From NCBI GenBank assembly GCA_036387315.1, contig DASVTY010000165.1:1-64000 (forward strand): DNA of 64,000 bases. The letters are read 5' to 3'. The translations under genes and the position numbers were made by a program. The first letter of the stretch is position 1; the number at the start of each line of letters is the position of its first letter. The notes below the pieces were generated by a model, which searched no databases, was not told the DNA's origin, and saw only the letters and a list, made by a program, of their open reading frames with translations. Origin of the DNA: JALZCH01 sp036387315. GTDB taxonomy: Bacteria; Acidobacteriota; Blastocatellia; Pyrinomonadales; Pyrinomonadaceae. This document shows positions 15,316 to 23,241 of this stretch, piece after piece.

Positions 15316-15726
15316 ATGGCAAAAGCAACAGGAAAAGCTGCGGGAAAGAAAAAGGCTTTCCGCAAAAAAGAGAGAAAAAATATCCCGTCGGGAATCGTGG
15401 TGATTTCGGCGTCGTTTAACAACACGCTGATTTCGATTACCGATATGGAAGGCAATTTGGTCTCGCAATCGTCTTCGGGCGCGCGTGGATTTAGAGGCTC
15501 GCGCAAAGGCACTCCGTTTGCGGCGCAGCAAGCCGCTTCGGAAGCCGCGCGTAAAGCGCTCGAAGCCGGAATGACGCAATGCGAAGTTCGCGTTAAAGGT
15601 CCCGGCGGCGGTCGTGAATCGGCAATCAGGGCAATTCACAACACCGGAATCCGTGTGATGGCAATCCGCGATATTACGCCGATTCCGCACAACGGCTGTC
15701 GTCCGCCGAAAAGACGGCGTGTTTGA
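15316..15726 (+). CDS. rpsK: 30S ribosomal protein S11
   Basis: S11, on the 30S platform next to the E site. 136 residues. Hallmarks: GIVVISASFNNTLISITDME, SSSGARGFRGSRKGTPFAAQ, VRVKGPGGGRESAIRAIHNT (read VRVKGPGGG after CE) and the ending DITPIPHNGCRPPKRRRV. A Lys-rich N-terminus is normal for the family. No RBS is apparent between the repeat and ATG. Confidence 0.98.
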   Translation: MAKATGKAAGKKKAFRKKERKNIPSGIVVISASFNNTLISITDMEGNLVSQSSSGARGFRGSRKGTPFAAQQAASEAARKALEAGMTQCEVRVKGPGGGRESAIRAIHNTGIRVMAIRDITPIPHNGCRPPKRRRV

Positions 15727-15729
15727 TTT

Positions 15730-15799
15730 AACGATGAATTAGTAATGATAAACGATGAACTGTTTTTAATTCATCATTCATCGCTCCTAATTCATCATT
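15730..15799. repeat. Heptamer inverted-repeat element, gatgaat subfamily (rpsK-rpsD spacer)
   Basis: Left arm gatgaat, tagtaat, gataaac, gatgaac. Right arm ttcatca, ttcatcg, ctcctaattcatca. Around it is the largest spacer of the cluster (170 nt). The remaining 97 nt up to rpsD show a small inverted repeat (caaaacgtttttg, 15824-15836) and no gene. Confidence 0.8.
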
Positions 15800-15896
15800 T
15801 TGTTCAAAGGATGAAGGGCAATTTTCAAAACGTTTTTGAAAGTTGCTTGTAAACTTTTCCGGCGCTTGAAGCGGCGGATTTTCAGACGTAAATAAA

Positions 15897-16535
15897 ATGG
15901 CAAGATATAGAGACGCGGTGTGCCGTTTGTGCCGCCGCGAAGGTGGAAAATTATTTTTAAAAGGCGATAAATGCTACAAGCCGATTTGTCCGATTGAAAA
16001 GCGCGGCACGCAGCCGCCCGGACAGCACGGTGCGACGGCTCGGCGCAAGGCGCTTGCCGGTTACGGGCAACAGCTTCGGGAAAAACAAAAAGTCAAACGC
16101 ATTTATTTTGTTCTCGAAAAGCAGTTTCGCAATTATTTCGAAAAAGCGGCGCGTCAAAAAGGCATTACGGGCGAAAACCTGTTGTTTATGCTCGAACGCC
16201 GACTCGACAACGCGGTTTATCGCGCCGGATTTACTACTTCGCGCCGCCAGGCGCGCCAGCTCGTTAATCACGGTCACGTTACAGTCAACGGACGCAAAGT
16301 TGATATTCCGTCGTTTCAAGTCAAAGTCAGCGATGTAATTGCGATCAAAGACGCGACGCGCGCGAATGTTTTTGTCGAAGGCGCGTGGTCAACGGCAGCC
16401 GGTCGCGGTCGCCCGTCGTGGATTTCGCCCGCCGACACCGGCGATTTGGCGGCAACCGTAACGACTTTGCCGAGACGCGAAGATATTGACAGCAACATCA
16501 ACGAACAATTAATCGTTGAGCTTTACAGCAAGTAG
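15897..16535 (+). CDS. rpsD: 30S ribosomal protein S4 (zinc-binding type)
   Basis: S4 nucleates 30S assembly and often represses the alpha operon. 212 residues. It begins MARYRDAVCRLCRREGGKLF, and Cys9, Cys12, Cys26 and Cys31 form the N-terminal zinc knuckle. GENLLFMLERRLDNAVYRAG and RRQARQLVNHGHVTVNGRKV mark the S4 RNA-binding domain. Ends NINEQLIVELYSK. Confidence 0.98.
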   Translation: MARYRDAVCRLCRREGGKLFLKGDKCYKPICPIEKRGTQPPGQHGATARRKALAGYGQQLREKQKVKRIYFVLEKQFRNYFEKAARQKGITGENLLFMLERRLDNAVYRAGFTTSRRQARQLVNHGHVTVNGRKVDIPSFQVKVSDVIAIKDATRANVFVEGAWSTAAGRGRPSWISPADTGDLAATVTTLPRREDIDSNINEQLIVELYSK

Positions 16536-16560
16536 GTTCTAAATCGGCAAACTGCCGTAA

Positions 16561-16596
16561 GCCGGATGCGACTCGAATTTTTCGTTCGCATCCGGC
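16561..16596. promoter_or_regulatory. 11-bp hairpin in the rpsD-rpoA spacer
   Basis: gccggatgcga (16561-16571) pairs perfectly with tcgcatccggc (16586-16596), loop 14 nt. No T-run follows. It is not a heptamer element. It could be an RNA processing or regulatory site ahead of rpoA. Confidence 0.45.
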
Positions 16597-16636
16597 TCGC
16601 GGCGGATTTGCATTTTTGCGTTTTGACGCACTAAAT

Positions 16637-17680
16637 ATGAATCAAAATAATCTTTGGACGGATTTTAAAATGCCGGAACGCCTGATGGCGGACGGCGAAA
16701 CGATGACCGACCGGCACGGCAGATTTTTCGCGCAGCCTTTTGAGCGCGGCTTTGGAACGACAATCGGAAATTCTTTGCGCCGCGCGCTGCTGTCTTCAAT
16801 TGAAGGCGCGGCGATTACCGCCGTCAAAATCGAAGGCGTCGAACATGAGTTTTCTTCGATTCGCGGAGTGGTGGAAGACGCGACCGACGTGATTTTAAAT
16901 CTCAAACAGGTTCCCCTTCGTTTGCACAGTGCGGGACCGAAAACTCTGACCATCAGCAAAAACGAAGCCGGAGAAGTGACGAGCGCAGATATTGAAGCTG
17001 ACGGCGAGGTCGAGATTCTCGATAAAAACATTTATATTGCGACGATCAGCGAAGGCGGTTCTCTGAACGTTGAAATGCGCTTAAAACGCGGACGCGGTTA
17101 TGTCCCGGCTGAGCGCAACAACGACGAAGATTTGTCAATCGGTTATATTCCGATTGATTCGGTACACACGCCGGTCAAAAAAGTTAATTACACGGTCGAA
17201 GCCGCGCGTCTCGGGCAAAACACCGAATTCGACAAATTGACGATTGAAGTTTGGACGGACGGTTCGGTTCGCCCGGACGATGCGATTGGTCTGGCGGCAA
17301 AGCTCGTCAAAGACCATATGAGTATCTTCATCAATTTTGAAGAAGAGCAGGAAGAATATCGTTACGAAGACATTGCCCGCGCGCCGCTGCCGCGAAACGA
17401 CGTGCTCGACCGCTCGATTGACGAGCTTGAGCTTTCGGTTCGCGCTTACAACTGTTTGAAAAACGCCGATATTCGCTCGATTCGCGATCTCGTTAAAAAA
17501 AGCGAGCGCGATATGATGACGACGAAGAATTTCGGCAAAAAATCGCTCAACGAAATTAAAGATTTGCTGCACAGTCTCGGACTCGATTTCGGTATGGATT
17601 TCGACGAACAAGGCAATCCGATTCCCGGCACCGGCGGCAGCAGCAACGGCGATTACGACGATTACGAAGACGAAGAATAG
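16637..17680 (+). CDS. rpoA: RNA polymerase alpha subunit
   Basis: Alpha dimerises to start polymerase assembly, and its C-terminal domain binds UP elements and activators. 347 residues from MNQNNLWTDFKMPE. The N-terminal domain has FGTTIGNSLRRALLSSIEGA, and the C-terminal domain has LELSVRAYNCLKNADIRSIR and NFGKKSLNEIKDLLHSLGL. The tail after that is acidic and Gly/Tyr-rich (DYDDYEDEE). A TTG at 16616 in frame is a less likely start. Confidence 0.97.
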   Translation: MNQNNLWTDFKMPERLMADGETMTDRHGRFFAQPFERGFGTTIGNSLRRALLSSIEGAAITAVKIEGVEHEFSSIRGVVEDATDVILNLKQVPLRLHSAGPKTLTISKNEAGEVTSADIEADGEVEILDKNIYIATISEGGSLNVEMRLKRGRGYVPAERNNDEDLSIGYIPIDSVHTPVKKVNYTVEAARLGQNTEFDKLTIEVWTDGSVRPDDAIGLAAKLVKDHMSIFINFEEEQEEYRYEDIARAPLPRNDVLDRSIDELELSVRAYNCLKNADIRSIRDLVKKSERDMMTTKNFGKKSLNEIKDLLHSLGLDFGMDFDEQGNPIPGTGGSSNGDYDDYEDEE

Positions 17681-17682
17681 AT

Positions 17683-17760
17683 AGTAATAAGTAATTAGTA
17701 ATTAGTAATAAGTTTAAAATTTGATTACTGATTACTGATTACTGATTACTGATTACTGAT
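17683..17760. repeat. Heptamer inverted-repeat element, agtaatt subfamily (rpoA-rplQ spacer)
   Basis: Left arm agtaata, agtaatt, agtaatt, agtaata. Right arm five copies of tgattac. The rplQ ATG follows the last unit directly (gattactgatATG), so the array is the entire upstream context and no RBS exists. Confidence 0.9.
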
Positions 17761-18273
17761 ATGAGGCATTTAAATTCACACCGGAAATTGGGCAGAACGA
17801 CCGCGCATCGCATTTCGATGCTGCGGAATATGGCGACTTCTTTAATTAATTCAGATAACGAATATATTATTACGACGCTGCCGAAAGCTAAGGAACTGCG
17901 CTCGTTTGTCGAAAAAGCGATTACGCTTTCGCGCCGCGCGCAGAATTTGACAGGCGACTCGGCAAAAGTTGACGCCGTCCATCTGCGTCGTCAGGCGGCG
18001 GCTTATTTTCACGCCGGAAATACGACTTATAAACAGGAAATAAGCCGTTTTCGCGGCAAAAAAGGCGAACCGAAAGAACGCCCGGAACGAACCGCCGGAG
18101 TCAAAGCCGTGCAAAGATTGTTTAATGAACTCGGCGCGCGCTACAAAGACCGCAACGGCGGCTACACGCGAATTATTCGTCTCGGTCGTCGTCAAGGCGA
18201 CAACGCCGAACTTGCCGTGATTGAACTCGTTGACAATCCGCGCGAGTTGGCGGCGAAACAGGAAACTAAGTAA
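17761..18273 (+). CDS. rplQ: 50S ribosomal protein L17
   Basis: L17, at the tunnel exit. 170 residues against about 120-130 in many bacteria. The extra length is mainly an insert and C-terminal region. Conserved start MRHLNSHRKLGRTTAHRISM, LRNMATSLI and TTLPKAKELRSFVEKAITLS. Later RYKDRNGGYTRIIRLGRRQG DNA-level intact. The start codon abuts a heptamer array. Confidence 0.96.
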   Translation: MRHLNSHRKLGRTTAHRISMLRNMATSLINSDNEYIITTLPKAKELRSFVEKAITLSRRAQNLTGDSAKVDAVHLRRQAAAYFHAGNTTYKQEISRFRGKKGEPKERPERTAGVKAVQRLFNELGARYKDRNGGYTRIIRLGRRQGDNAELAVIELVDNPRELAAKQETK

Positions 18274-18280
18274 AAATAAA

Positions 18281-18352
18281 AAGTAAATCGTGAATCGTGA
18301 ATCGCAGGCGTGAAAAATGCTTGCGATTCACGATTCACGATTTACTATTTAC
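18281..18352. repeat. Heptamer inverted-repeat element, aatcgtg subfamily (rplQ-accB spacer)
   Basis: Left arm gtaaatcgtgaatcgtgaat then cgcag. Right arm gcgattcacgattcacgatt followed by tac. About 24 bp of near-perfect pairing with loop gcgtgaaaaatgct. accB has its own RBS (gaggagcgagg) after the element. Confidence 0.9.
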
Positions 18353-18371
18353 GGTTGAGGAGCGAGGCAAA

Positions 18372-19013
18372 ATGAACGACACCGGAGGAGCGGAAGCGAT
18401 TAAAGCGGAACCGACCGAATCGCAAAACGCGCAGCAGGAAAACGAAAATCGTGAACATCATCGCCGCGGCGGTCATCGTCGGGGAAACCGCCGACACGGA
18501 CAGCCGCAGCAACAGCGGGCGCAGCAGGCGGAAGCGTCGCTGAATATGACCGAATTGCGCGAATTGGCGGATTTGGTCAGCCAGCACGGTTTTACCGATT
18601 TCGAGTTTGAAAACGCAAACATTCGCGTTCGACTCAAAAAAGAGCTTGCTCCTCAAATTATTCAATCCCCTGCGCCGCAACCCGCTGTTGCCCCGACAAA
18701 TCAATCTGCGCCTCAGAATCCGGCAAAAGCTGAAGAAGCTCCCAAAACCGAAACCCCAGTTTCGGAAGATGAAAGTTTATATAAAATCGCTTCGCCGATT
18801 GTCGGTACGTTTTACCGCACGCCGTCGCCCGACGCTGAGCCGTTCGTCAAAATCGGAAGCCGAGTCACGCCCGACACAGTCGTTTGCATTGTCGAAGCGA
18901 TGAAGCTGATGAACGAAATTCCGGCGGAAGTCACGGGTGAAATCGTCAAAATCTACGTCGAAAACGGTCAACCCGTTGAATACGGTCAACCGCTCTTCGG
19001 AGTTAAAAAATAG
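18372..19013 (+). CDS. accB: Acetyl-CoA carboxylase biotin carboxyl carrier protein
   Basis: Carries biotin between AccC and the AccA/AccD carboxyltransferase in fatty acid synthesis. 213 residues from MNDTGGAEAIKAE. The upstream frame to 18297 is repeat-derived. Residues 1-60 are a Gln/Arg/His-rich, low-complexity extension, then MTELRELADLVSQHGFTDFE, then a Pro/Ala linker. The biotinyl domain is C-terminal with EAMKLMNEIPAE; Lys178 is the biotinylation site. Placed between rplQ and accC. Confidence 0.95.
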   Translation: MNDTGGAEAIKAEPTESQNAQQENENREHHRRGGHRRGNRRHGQPQQQRAQQAEASLNMTELRELADLVSQHGFTDFEFENANIRVRLKKELAPQIIQSPAPQPAVAPTNQSAPQNPAKAEEAPKTETPVSEDESLYKIASPIVGTFYRTPSPDAEPFVKIGSRVTPDTVVCIVEAMKLMNEIPAEVTGEIVKIYVENGQPVEYGQPLFGVKK

Positions 19014-19017
19014 CAAT

Positions 19018-19128
19018 CGTTCGTTGTTCGTCGTTCGTTGTTCGTTGTTGCAAGCCCAGTAATCTCGTTGATTTTACGTAGCAGACTAATTAAGCGAACA
19101 ACGAACGACGAACAACGAACGACGAACA
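19018..19128. repeat. Heptamer inverted-repeat element, gttcgtt subfamily with long loop (accB-accC spacer)
   Basis: Left arm gttcgtt, gttcgtc, gttcgtt, gttcgtt. Right arm aacgaac, gacgaac, aacgaac, gacgaac. The loop is about 50 nt and unlike the loop of the three ribosomal copies. The accC ATG follows the last unit at once (acgaacaaATG), leaving no RBS. Confidence 0.9.
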
Positions 19129-19129
19129 A

Positions 19130-20491
19130 ATGAAAAGAAATTTCAAAAAAATCCTAATCGCCAATCGCGGCGAAATTGCCTGTCGAATTATCTGGACATG
19201 CAAAGAAATGGGCATTCAAACGGTCGCGGTTCATTCGGAAGCCGACCGCGACGCTCTGCACGTTCGTTTTGCCGATGAAGCCATTTGCATCGGTCCCGCG
19301 CCGTCGGCGCAGAGTTATCTCAACATTCCCGCAATTATTTCCGCCGCCGAAATCACCAATGTTGACGCAATTCATCCCGGCTACGGTTTTTTAGCCGAAT
19401 CGGAAACTTTCGCCAAAATCTGCGAAGACTGCAATATTAAATTTATCGGACCGCGCCCGGAAGTGATCAAAATGATGGGCGATAAAGTCGAGGCGCGCCG
19501 GACGATGCAAGCCGCAGGAGTTCCGATTTTGCCCGGCAGCCCCGAACCGCTCGAAGCGGGCGACGAAGCCGTTCAATTGGCGCGCGAAATCGGTTTTCCG
19601 GTAATTGTCAAAGCCGCTGCGGGCGGCGGCGGTCGCGGAATGCGAATCGTTCGCAGCGAAGAAGAATTATTTCCAGCTTTAACCGCCGCTTCGACCGAAG
19701 CCGCCGCCGCGTTTAAAAACGGCGCGGTTTATATCGAGCGCTACATCGAACGCCCGCGCCATATCGAAATTCAGGTTTTAGCCGACGAACACGGCAACTG
19801 CGTACATCTCGGCGAGCGCGAATGCTCGATTCAGCGCCGTCATCAAAAACTCTTGGAAGAAGCGCCTTCACCGGTCTTAACGCCGGAGCTGCGCGAGAAA
19901 ATGGGTTCGGCGGCGGTCAACGCTTGTCGTGAAATCGGTTATTCGAGCGCAGGAACTTTTGAATTTCTCCTTGATGAAGACGGCTCATTTTATTTTATGG
20001 AGATGAATACGCGGATTCAGGTCGAGCATCCGGTGACTGAAATGGTCACGCTCGCCGATATTGTTCGCAATCAAATCCGCATTGCCGAAGGCGAAGATTT
20101 AGGTTACAGGCAGGAAGACGTGCAAATCGTCGGTCATTCAATCGAATGCCGCATCAACGCCGAAGACCCGGTGAAATTCACGCCTTCGCCCGGTAAAATC
20201 ACGGCGTTCAATATTCCCGGCGGTCCGGGCGTACGAATTGACACGGCGGCTTACGAAGGCTATGTCGTACCGCCTTATTACGATTCAATGATTGCGAAAT
20301 TAATCGTTCACGCTCGCACACGCGAATTGGCAATTGCCAGAATGCGCCGCGCGCTCGAAGCGATGGTTGTCGAAGGCATTAAAACGACGATTCCGCTTCA
20401 TATCAAAATTATGAACGACCCCGATTTTCAAGCCGGAAATTTCTCCACTAAATTTATGGAAACCTTTTTATCAGAAAACGGCAAAAAATAA
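19130..20491 (+). CDS. accC: Acetyl-CoA carboxylase biotin carboxylase subunit
   Basis: Carboxylates biotin on AccB using ATP and bicarbonate. 453 residues, full length. ATP-grasp features: KILIANRGEIACRIIWTCKE, IHPGYGFLAESETFA, AAAGGGGRGMRIVRS, GERECSIQRRHQKLLEEAPS and MEMNTRIQVEHPVTEMV with catalytic Arg/Glu. Ends one base before the stop of the convergent folC, an unusually tight tail-to-tail junction. Confidence 0.98.
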   Translation: MKRNFKKILIANRGEIACRIIWTCKEMGIQTVAVHSEADRDALHVRFADEAICIGPAPSAQSYLNIPAIISAAEITNVDAIHPGYGFLAESETFAKICEDCNIKFIGPRPEVIKMMGDKVEARRTMQAAGVPILPGSPEPLEAGDEAVQLAREIGFPVIVKAAAGGGGRGMRIVRSEEELFPALTAASTEAAAAFKNGAVYIERYIERPRHIEIQVLADEHGNCVHLGERECSIQRRHQKLLEEAPSPVLTPELREKMGSAAVNACREIGYSSAGTFEFLLDEDGSFYFMEMNTRIQVEHPVTEMVTLADIVRNQIRIAEGEDLGYRQEDVQIVGHSIECRINAEDPVKFTPSPGKITAFNIPGGPGVRIDTAAYEGYVVPPYYDSMIAKLIVHARTRELAIARMRRALEAMVVEGIKTTIPLHIKIMNDPDFQAGNFSTKFMETFLSENGKK

Positions 20492-20492
20492 A

Positions 20493-21782
20493 TTACGAAT
20501 TTAAAACTGATTTTGCTTCGCCGATAAGATAAAGCGAGCCGGTGACGCAAATCAAATCTTTGGGCGCGGCAATTTTCCGCGCTTTTTTTATTGCTTCGGA
20601 AACGCTTTCGGCGACAAAAACTTTTTCGGCTGGAAAATTCTGCGGGACGAAATCGCGTAGTTTCTCCGGCGCTGCGGAACGTGGATTTTCGGCTCGCGTA
20701 AGAATCAGGTTTTCTGCGAGCGGGAATAAGAGCGAAGCAATTTCCGACAAATCTTTATCGCGCATCGCGCCGAAAACGAGCGTGATTTTGTTTCGGATAA
20801 ATTCTTGCAGGAAATCACCGAGAGCTTTTGCGCCTGCTGCATTGTGAGCGCCGTCGAATAAAATATTTCCTTGAATTTCGAGCCTTCCGGCGTGCGTCCC
20901 GGTTTCCAGACCTTCGATGATTGCAGCGCGCGAGATTGAAAAATCTTTTAAATTTTCTGCCGTGACAATTGCAGTTGCGGCGTTTTCGAGCTGATGCCGC
21001 CCGCGTAAATTCAGACAAACATTTTCGTAAATTTCGTTTGCACTTTGAAATGTCGCAAACATTTTTCCGTCCAGCGTTGCGCCTTTGACTTCAAAACGGC
21101 AGGCGTCAACAATCGGTTTAATTCCGGTTTCGGCGCATCTTTTTAAAATCACATTTAAAGCTGCCGGTTTTTGTTTTGAAATGATGACTGAGCGCGTTTG
21201 CGAATGAATGACGGCGGCTTTTTCTCCGGCGATTTTTTCGAGGGTTTCGCCCAGATACTCCTGATGGTCAAAATCAATCGGCGTCAGGCAAGCAATTTCC
21301 GATTCGGCGGCTGTTGTCGAATCGAGACGACCGCCCAAACCTGTTTCTAAAATTGCCAAATCAACTTTTTCACCGGCAAAAGCCAGCAAACCGATTACCG
21401 TTAAATGTTCAAAAAAAGTCGGCAGCGCTTCCAATACTTTATTTTTAATCAGATGCTCTGCGGTTTCTTTGACCCGACTCGTTAATTCGGCGAATTTCGC
21501 TTCGGTGATTTCGATTCCGTTGATTTTGATTCTTTCGGTTATCGAAACGAGATGCGGCGAGGTGAAAAGCCCTGTTTTTATCGAAGCGGCATGGCAAATC
21601 GAATCTAAAAATGCTGCAACCGAGCCTTTGCCGTTTGTCCCAGCGATTTGGATTTTAAGAAAAGATTTTTGCGGCTCGCCCAAAGCGGCGAGAAGCCGCC
21701 GCGTGTTTTCCAGACCGAACTTCATCGCCAGCGTTTCGTGTCCGAGCGAATAAAGATATTTGACCGATTCGTCAAAGTTCAC
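20493..21782 (-). CDS. folC: Bifunctional folylpolyglutamate synthase / dihydrofolate synthase
   Basis: Adds glutamate to dihydropteroate and to folates. 429 residues. The P-loop GTNGKGSVAAFLDSI is at about residues 48-62. TSPHLVSITERIKINGIEIT, ETGLGGRLDSTTA, DHQEYLGETLEKIAGEKAAV and GAHNAAGAKAL follow in family order. It lies 21 bp downstream of accD in the same direction, the common accD-folC pair. Confidence 0.95.
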   Translation of the reverse strand: MNFDESVKYLYSLGHETLAMKFGLENTRRLLAALGEPQKSFLKIQIAGTNGKGSVAAFLDSICHAASIKTGLFTSPHLVSITERIKINGIEITEAKFAELTSRVKETAEHLIKNKVLEALPTFFEHLTVIGLLAFAGEKVDLAILETGLGGRLDSTTAAESEIACLTPIDFDHQEYLGETLEKIAGEKAAVIHSQTRSVIISKQKPAALNVILKRCAETGIKPIVDACRFEVKGATLDGKMFATFQSANEIYENVCLNLRGRHQLENAATAIVTAENLKDFSISRAAIIEGLETGTHAGRLEIQGNILFDGAHNAAGAKALGDFLQEFIRNKITLVFGAMRDKDLSEIASLLFPLAENLILTRAENPRSAAPEKLRDFVPQNFPAEKVFVAESVSEAIKKARKIAAPKDLICVTGSLYLIGEAKSVLNS

Positions 21783-21803
21783 GGCAGAAAAATAAAGCAG
21801 CGT

Positions 21804-22703
21804 TTATTCGGGAAAATCGGCGAAAATCGCGTCTTCGCGCGGTTTCGCGTTCGGGTTCATCATAAATCGGAGCAGACGGATAATCGTGTCGCGCAATTCG
21901 CGGCGGTCAACTACGAGGTCGAGCATCCCGTGTTCGAGCAGAAATTCTGAACGCTGGAAACCGGCGGGCAGTTTTTGTCGGATTGTTTGTTCGATCACGC
22001 GCGGTCCGGCGAAACCGATGAGGGCTTTTGGCTCGCCGATGTTAACGTCGCCGAGCATTGCAAAGCTCGCCGTAACGCCGCCGGTCGTCGGGTCAGTCAA
22101 AACCGAAATAAACGGCAGCCGGGCGGCTTCGAGTTGGGCGAGCGCGGCGGAAATTTTCGCCATTTGCATTAATGAAAGCGTGCCTTCCTGCATTCGCGCA
22201 CCGCCGGAAGCGGCGAAAATAATCACAGCGCCGCGCTCCCGGATGGCTCTTTCGATCAAACGCGCGAGCTTTTCGCCGACCGCCGAACCCATTGAGCCGC
22301 CGATAAAGCTCATATCCATCGCTGCGGCGAAAACCAAAAAACCGCCGACCGTGCCGCGACCGCAAATCACGGCTTCCGGCAAGCCCGAAGATTTGCGCGC
22401 TTGTTCGAGCCGGTCTTTGTAAGGCTTGGTATCAACAAATCCGAGCGGATCGCCGGAAACAATATTTTCATCAAGCGCTTCGTATTTGCCTTCATCGAAT
22501 AATGTTTTCAGTCTGGTGCGCGCGTCGAGCCGGAAATGATAACCGCAGTAAATGCAGACTTGCAGCGAATCCTCCAGCTCGCCTTTGTAAAGCGCCTTTT
22601 CGCATTCGAGACATTTGATAAAAATGCCTTCGGTTTTGACGCGCTTTTCGCCGTCGTCCGGTTGTTCATCGAGCTTTGGCTTATCGCGCCGAAACCAACT
22701 CAT
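21804..22703 (-). CDS. accD: Acetyl-CoA carboxylase carboxyltransferase beta subunit
   Basis: Transfers CO2 from carboxybiotin to acetyl-CoA, together with AccA (not in this window). 299 residues. The N-terminal zinc ribbon has CLEC then CIYCGYHF, with four cysteines. The crotonase-like core has SFIGGSMGSAVGEKLARLIE, ASGGARMQEGTLSLMQMAKI, DPTTGGVTASFAMLGDVNIG and PRVIEQTIRQKLPAGFQRSE. Heads a two-gene operon with folC. Confidence 0.97.
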   Translation of the reverse strand: MSWFRRDKPKLDEQPDDGEKRVKTEGIFIKCLECEKALYKGELEDSLQVCIYCGYHFRLDARTRLKTLFDEGKYEALDENIVSGDPLGFVDTKPYKDRLEQARKSSGLPEAVICGRGTVGGFLVFAAAMDMSFIGGSMGSAVGEKLARLIERAIRERGAVIIFAASGGARMQEGTLSLMQMAKISAALAQLEAARLPFISVLTDPTTGGVTASFAMLGDVNIGEPKALIGFAGPRVIEQTIRQKLPAGFQRSEFLLEHGMLDLVVDRRELRDTIIRLLRFMMNPNAKPREDAIFADFPE

Positions 22704-22782
22704 AGATTATTTATAAAAGCGTAAAAATTAGGAAGAACGAGAAAAAGATTAACACAGACCGCGCAAAACGAAAAAAATGCTT

Positions 22783-23084
22783 TTAATTTCTGAAATTTTT
22801 TAAGACCGCTTTAGCCGTGTCGAAATTGCCGTCATTGGACGCGGGTTTAAAATTTAAAATCTCGGTCATTATGTAATAGATGTTGACGTTCGGAAACGGC
22901 TCGACAATGGTTTTCCTTTTAAAAGCCGCGCCGTGCGCGATGAAAGCAGCGCGCAGTCAAGCGAAATCAGAATGACGGTGGGTTTCAAATCCCGAATCGC
23001 CTGCGCCTGTGCAAACAAATTCAGCGCAAACAGCAAAACAAACAGCGCAATAAAGCTAAAAACTCTTTTCCTCATTTTCTTCAT
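22783..23084 (-). pseudogene. Remnant of a secreted type I phosphodiesterase / nucleotide pyrophosphatase
   Basis: Starting at 23084, the minus strand encodes a signal peptide (MKKMRKRVFSFIALFVLLFA, then LNLFAQAQ) and KPTVILISLD, the N-terminus of this alkaline-phosphatase-superfamily group. The frame then breaks. Another frame downstream reads AFIAHGAAFKRKTIVEPFPN, VNIYYIMTEILNFKPASNDG, NFDTAKAVLKNFRN and stop at 22783, the family's C-terminus. The catalytic middle (roughly 300 or more residues) is missing. This is an internal deletion with a frameshift, so the gene is dead. Confidence 0.75.
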
Positions 23085-23241
23085 TTTAACGCCGAACGGT
23101 TAATAAAGCTTAAATTCGGGAAAAGAAAAAGCGCCTCTGCCGGAGCGCGGGAATGTTTACGTTTATCGCCATGCACATTTTGCGGACGCTGCTCTCACAA
23201 GGTTAGCTCCTGTCTCTTATTTGTGATAAAGTAATTGCCCA

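Noticed and set aside
23218..23234. 17-nt match tatttgtgataaagtaa between 23218 and 49135
   Set aside because: At this length one such match in a 64-kb window is not very unlikely by chance, and the flanks do not match.
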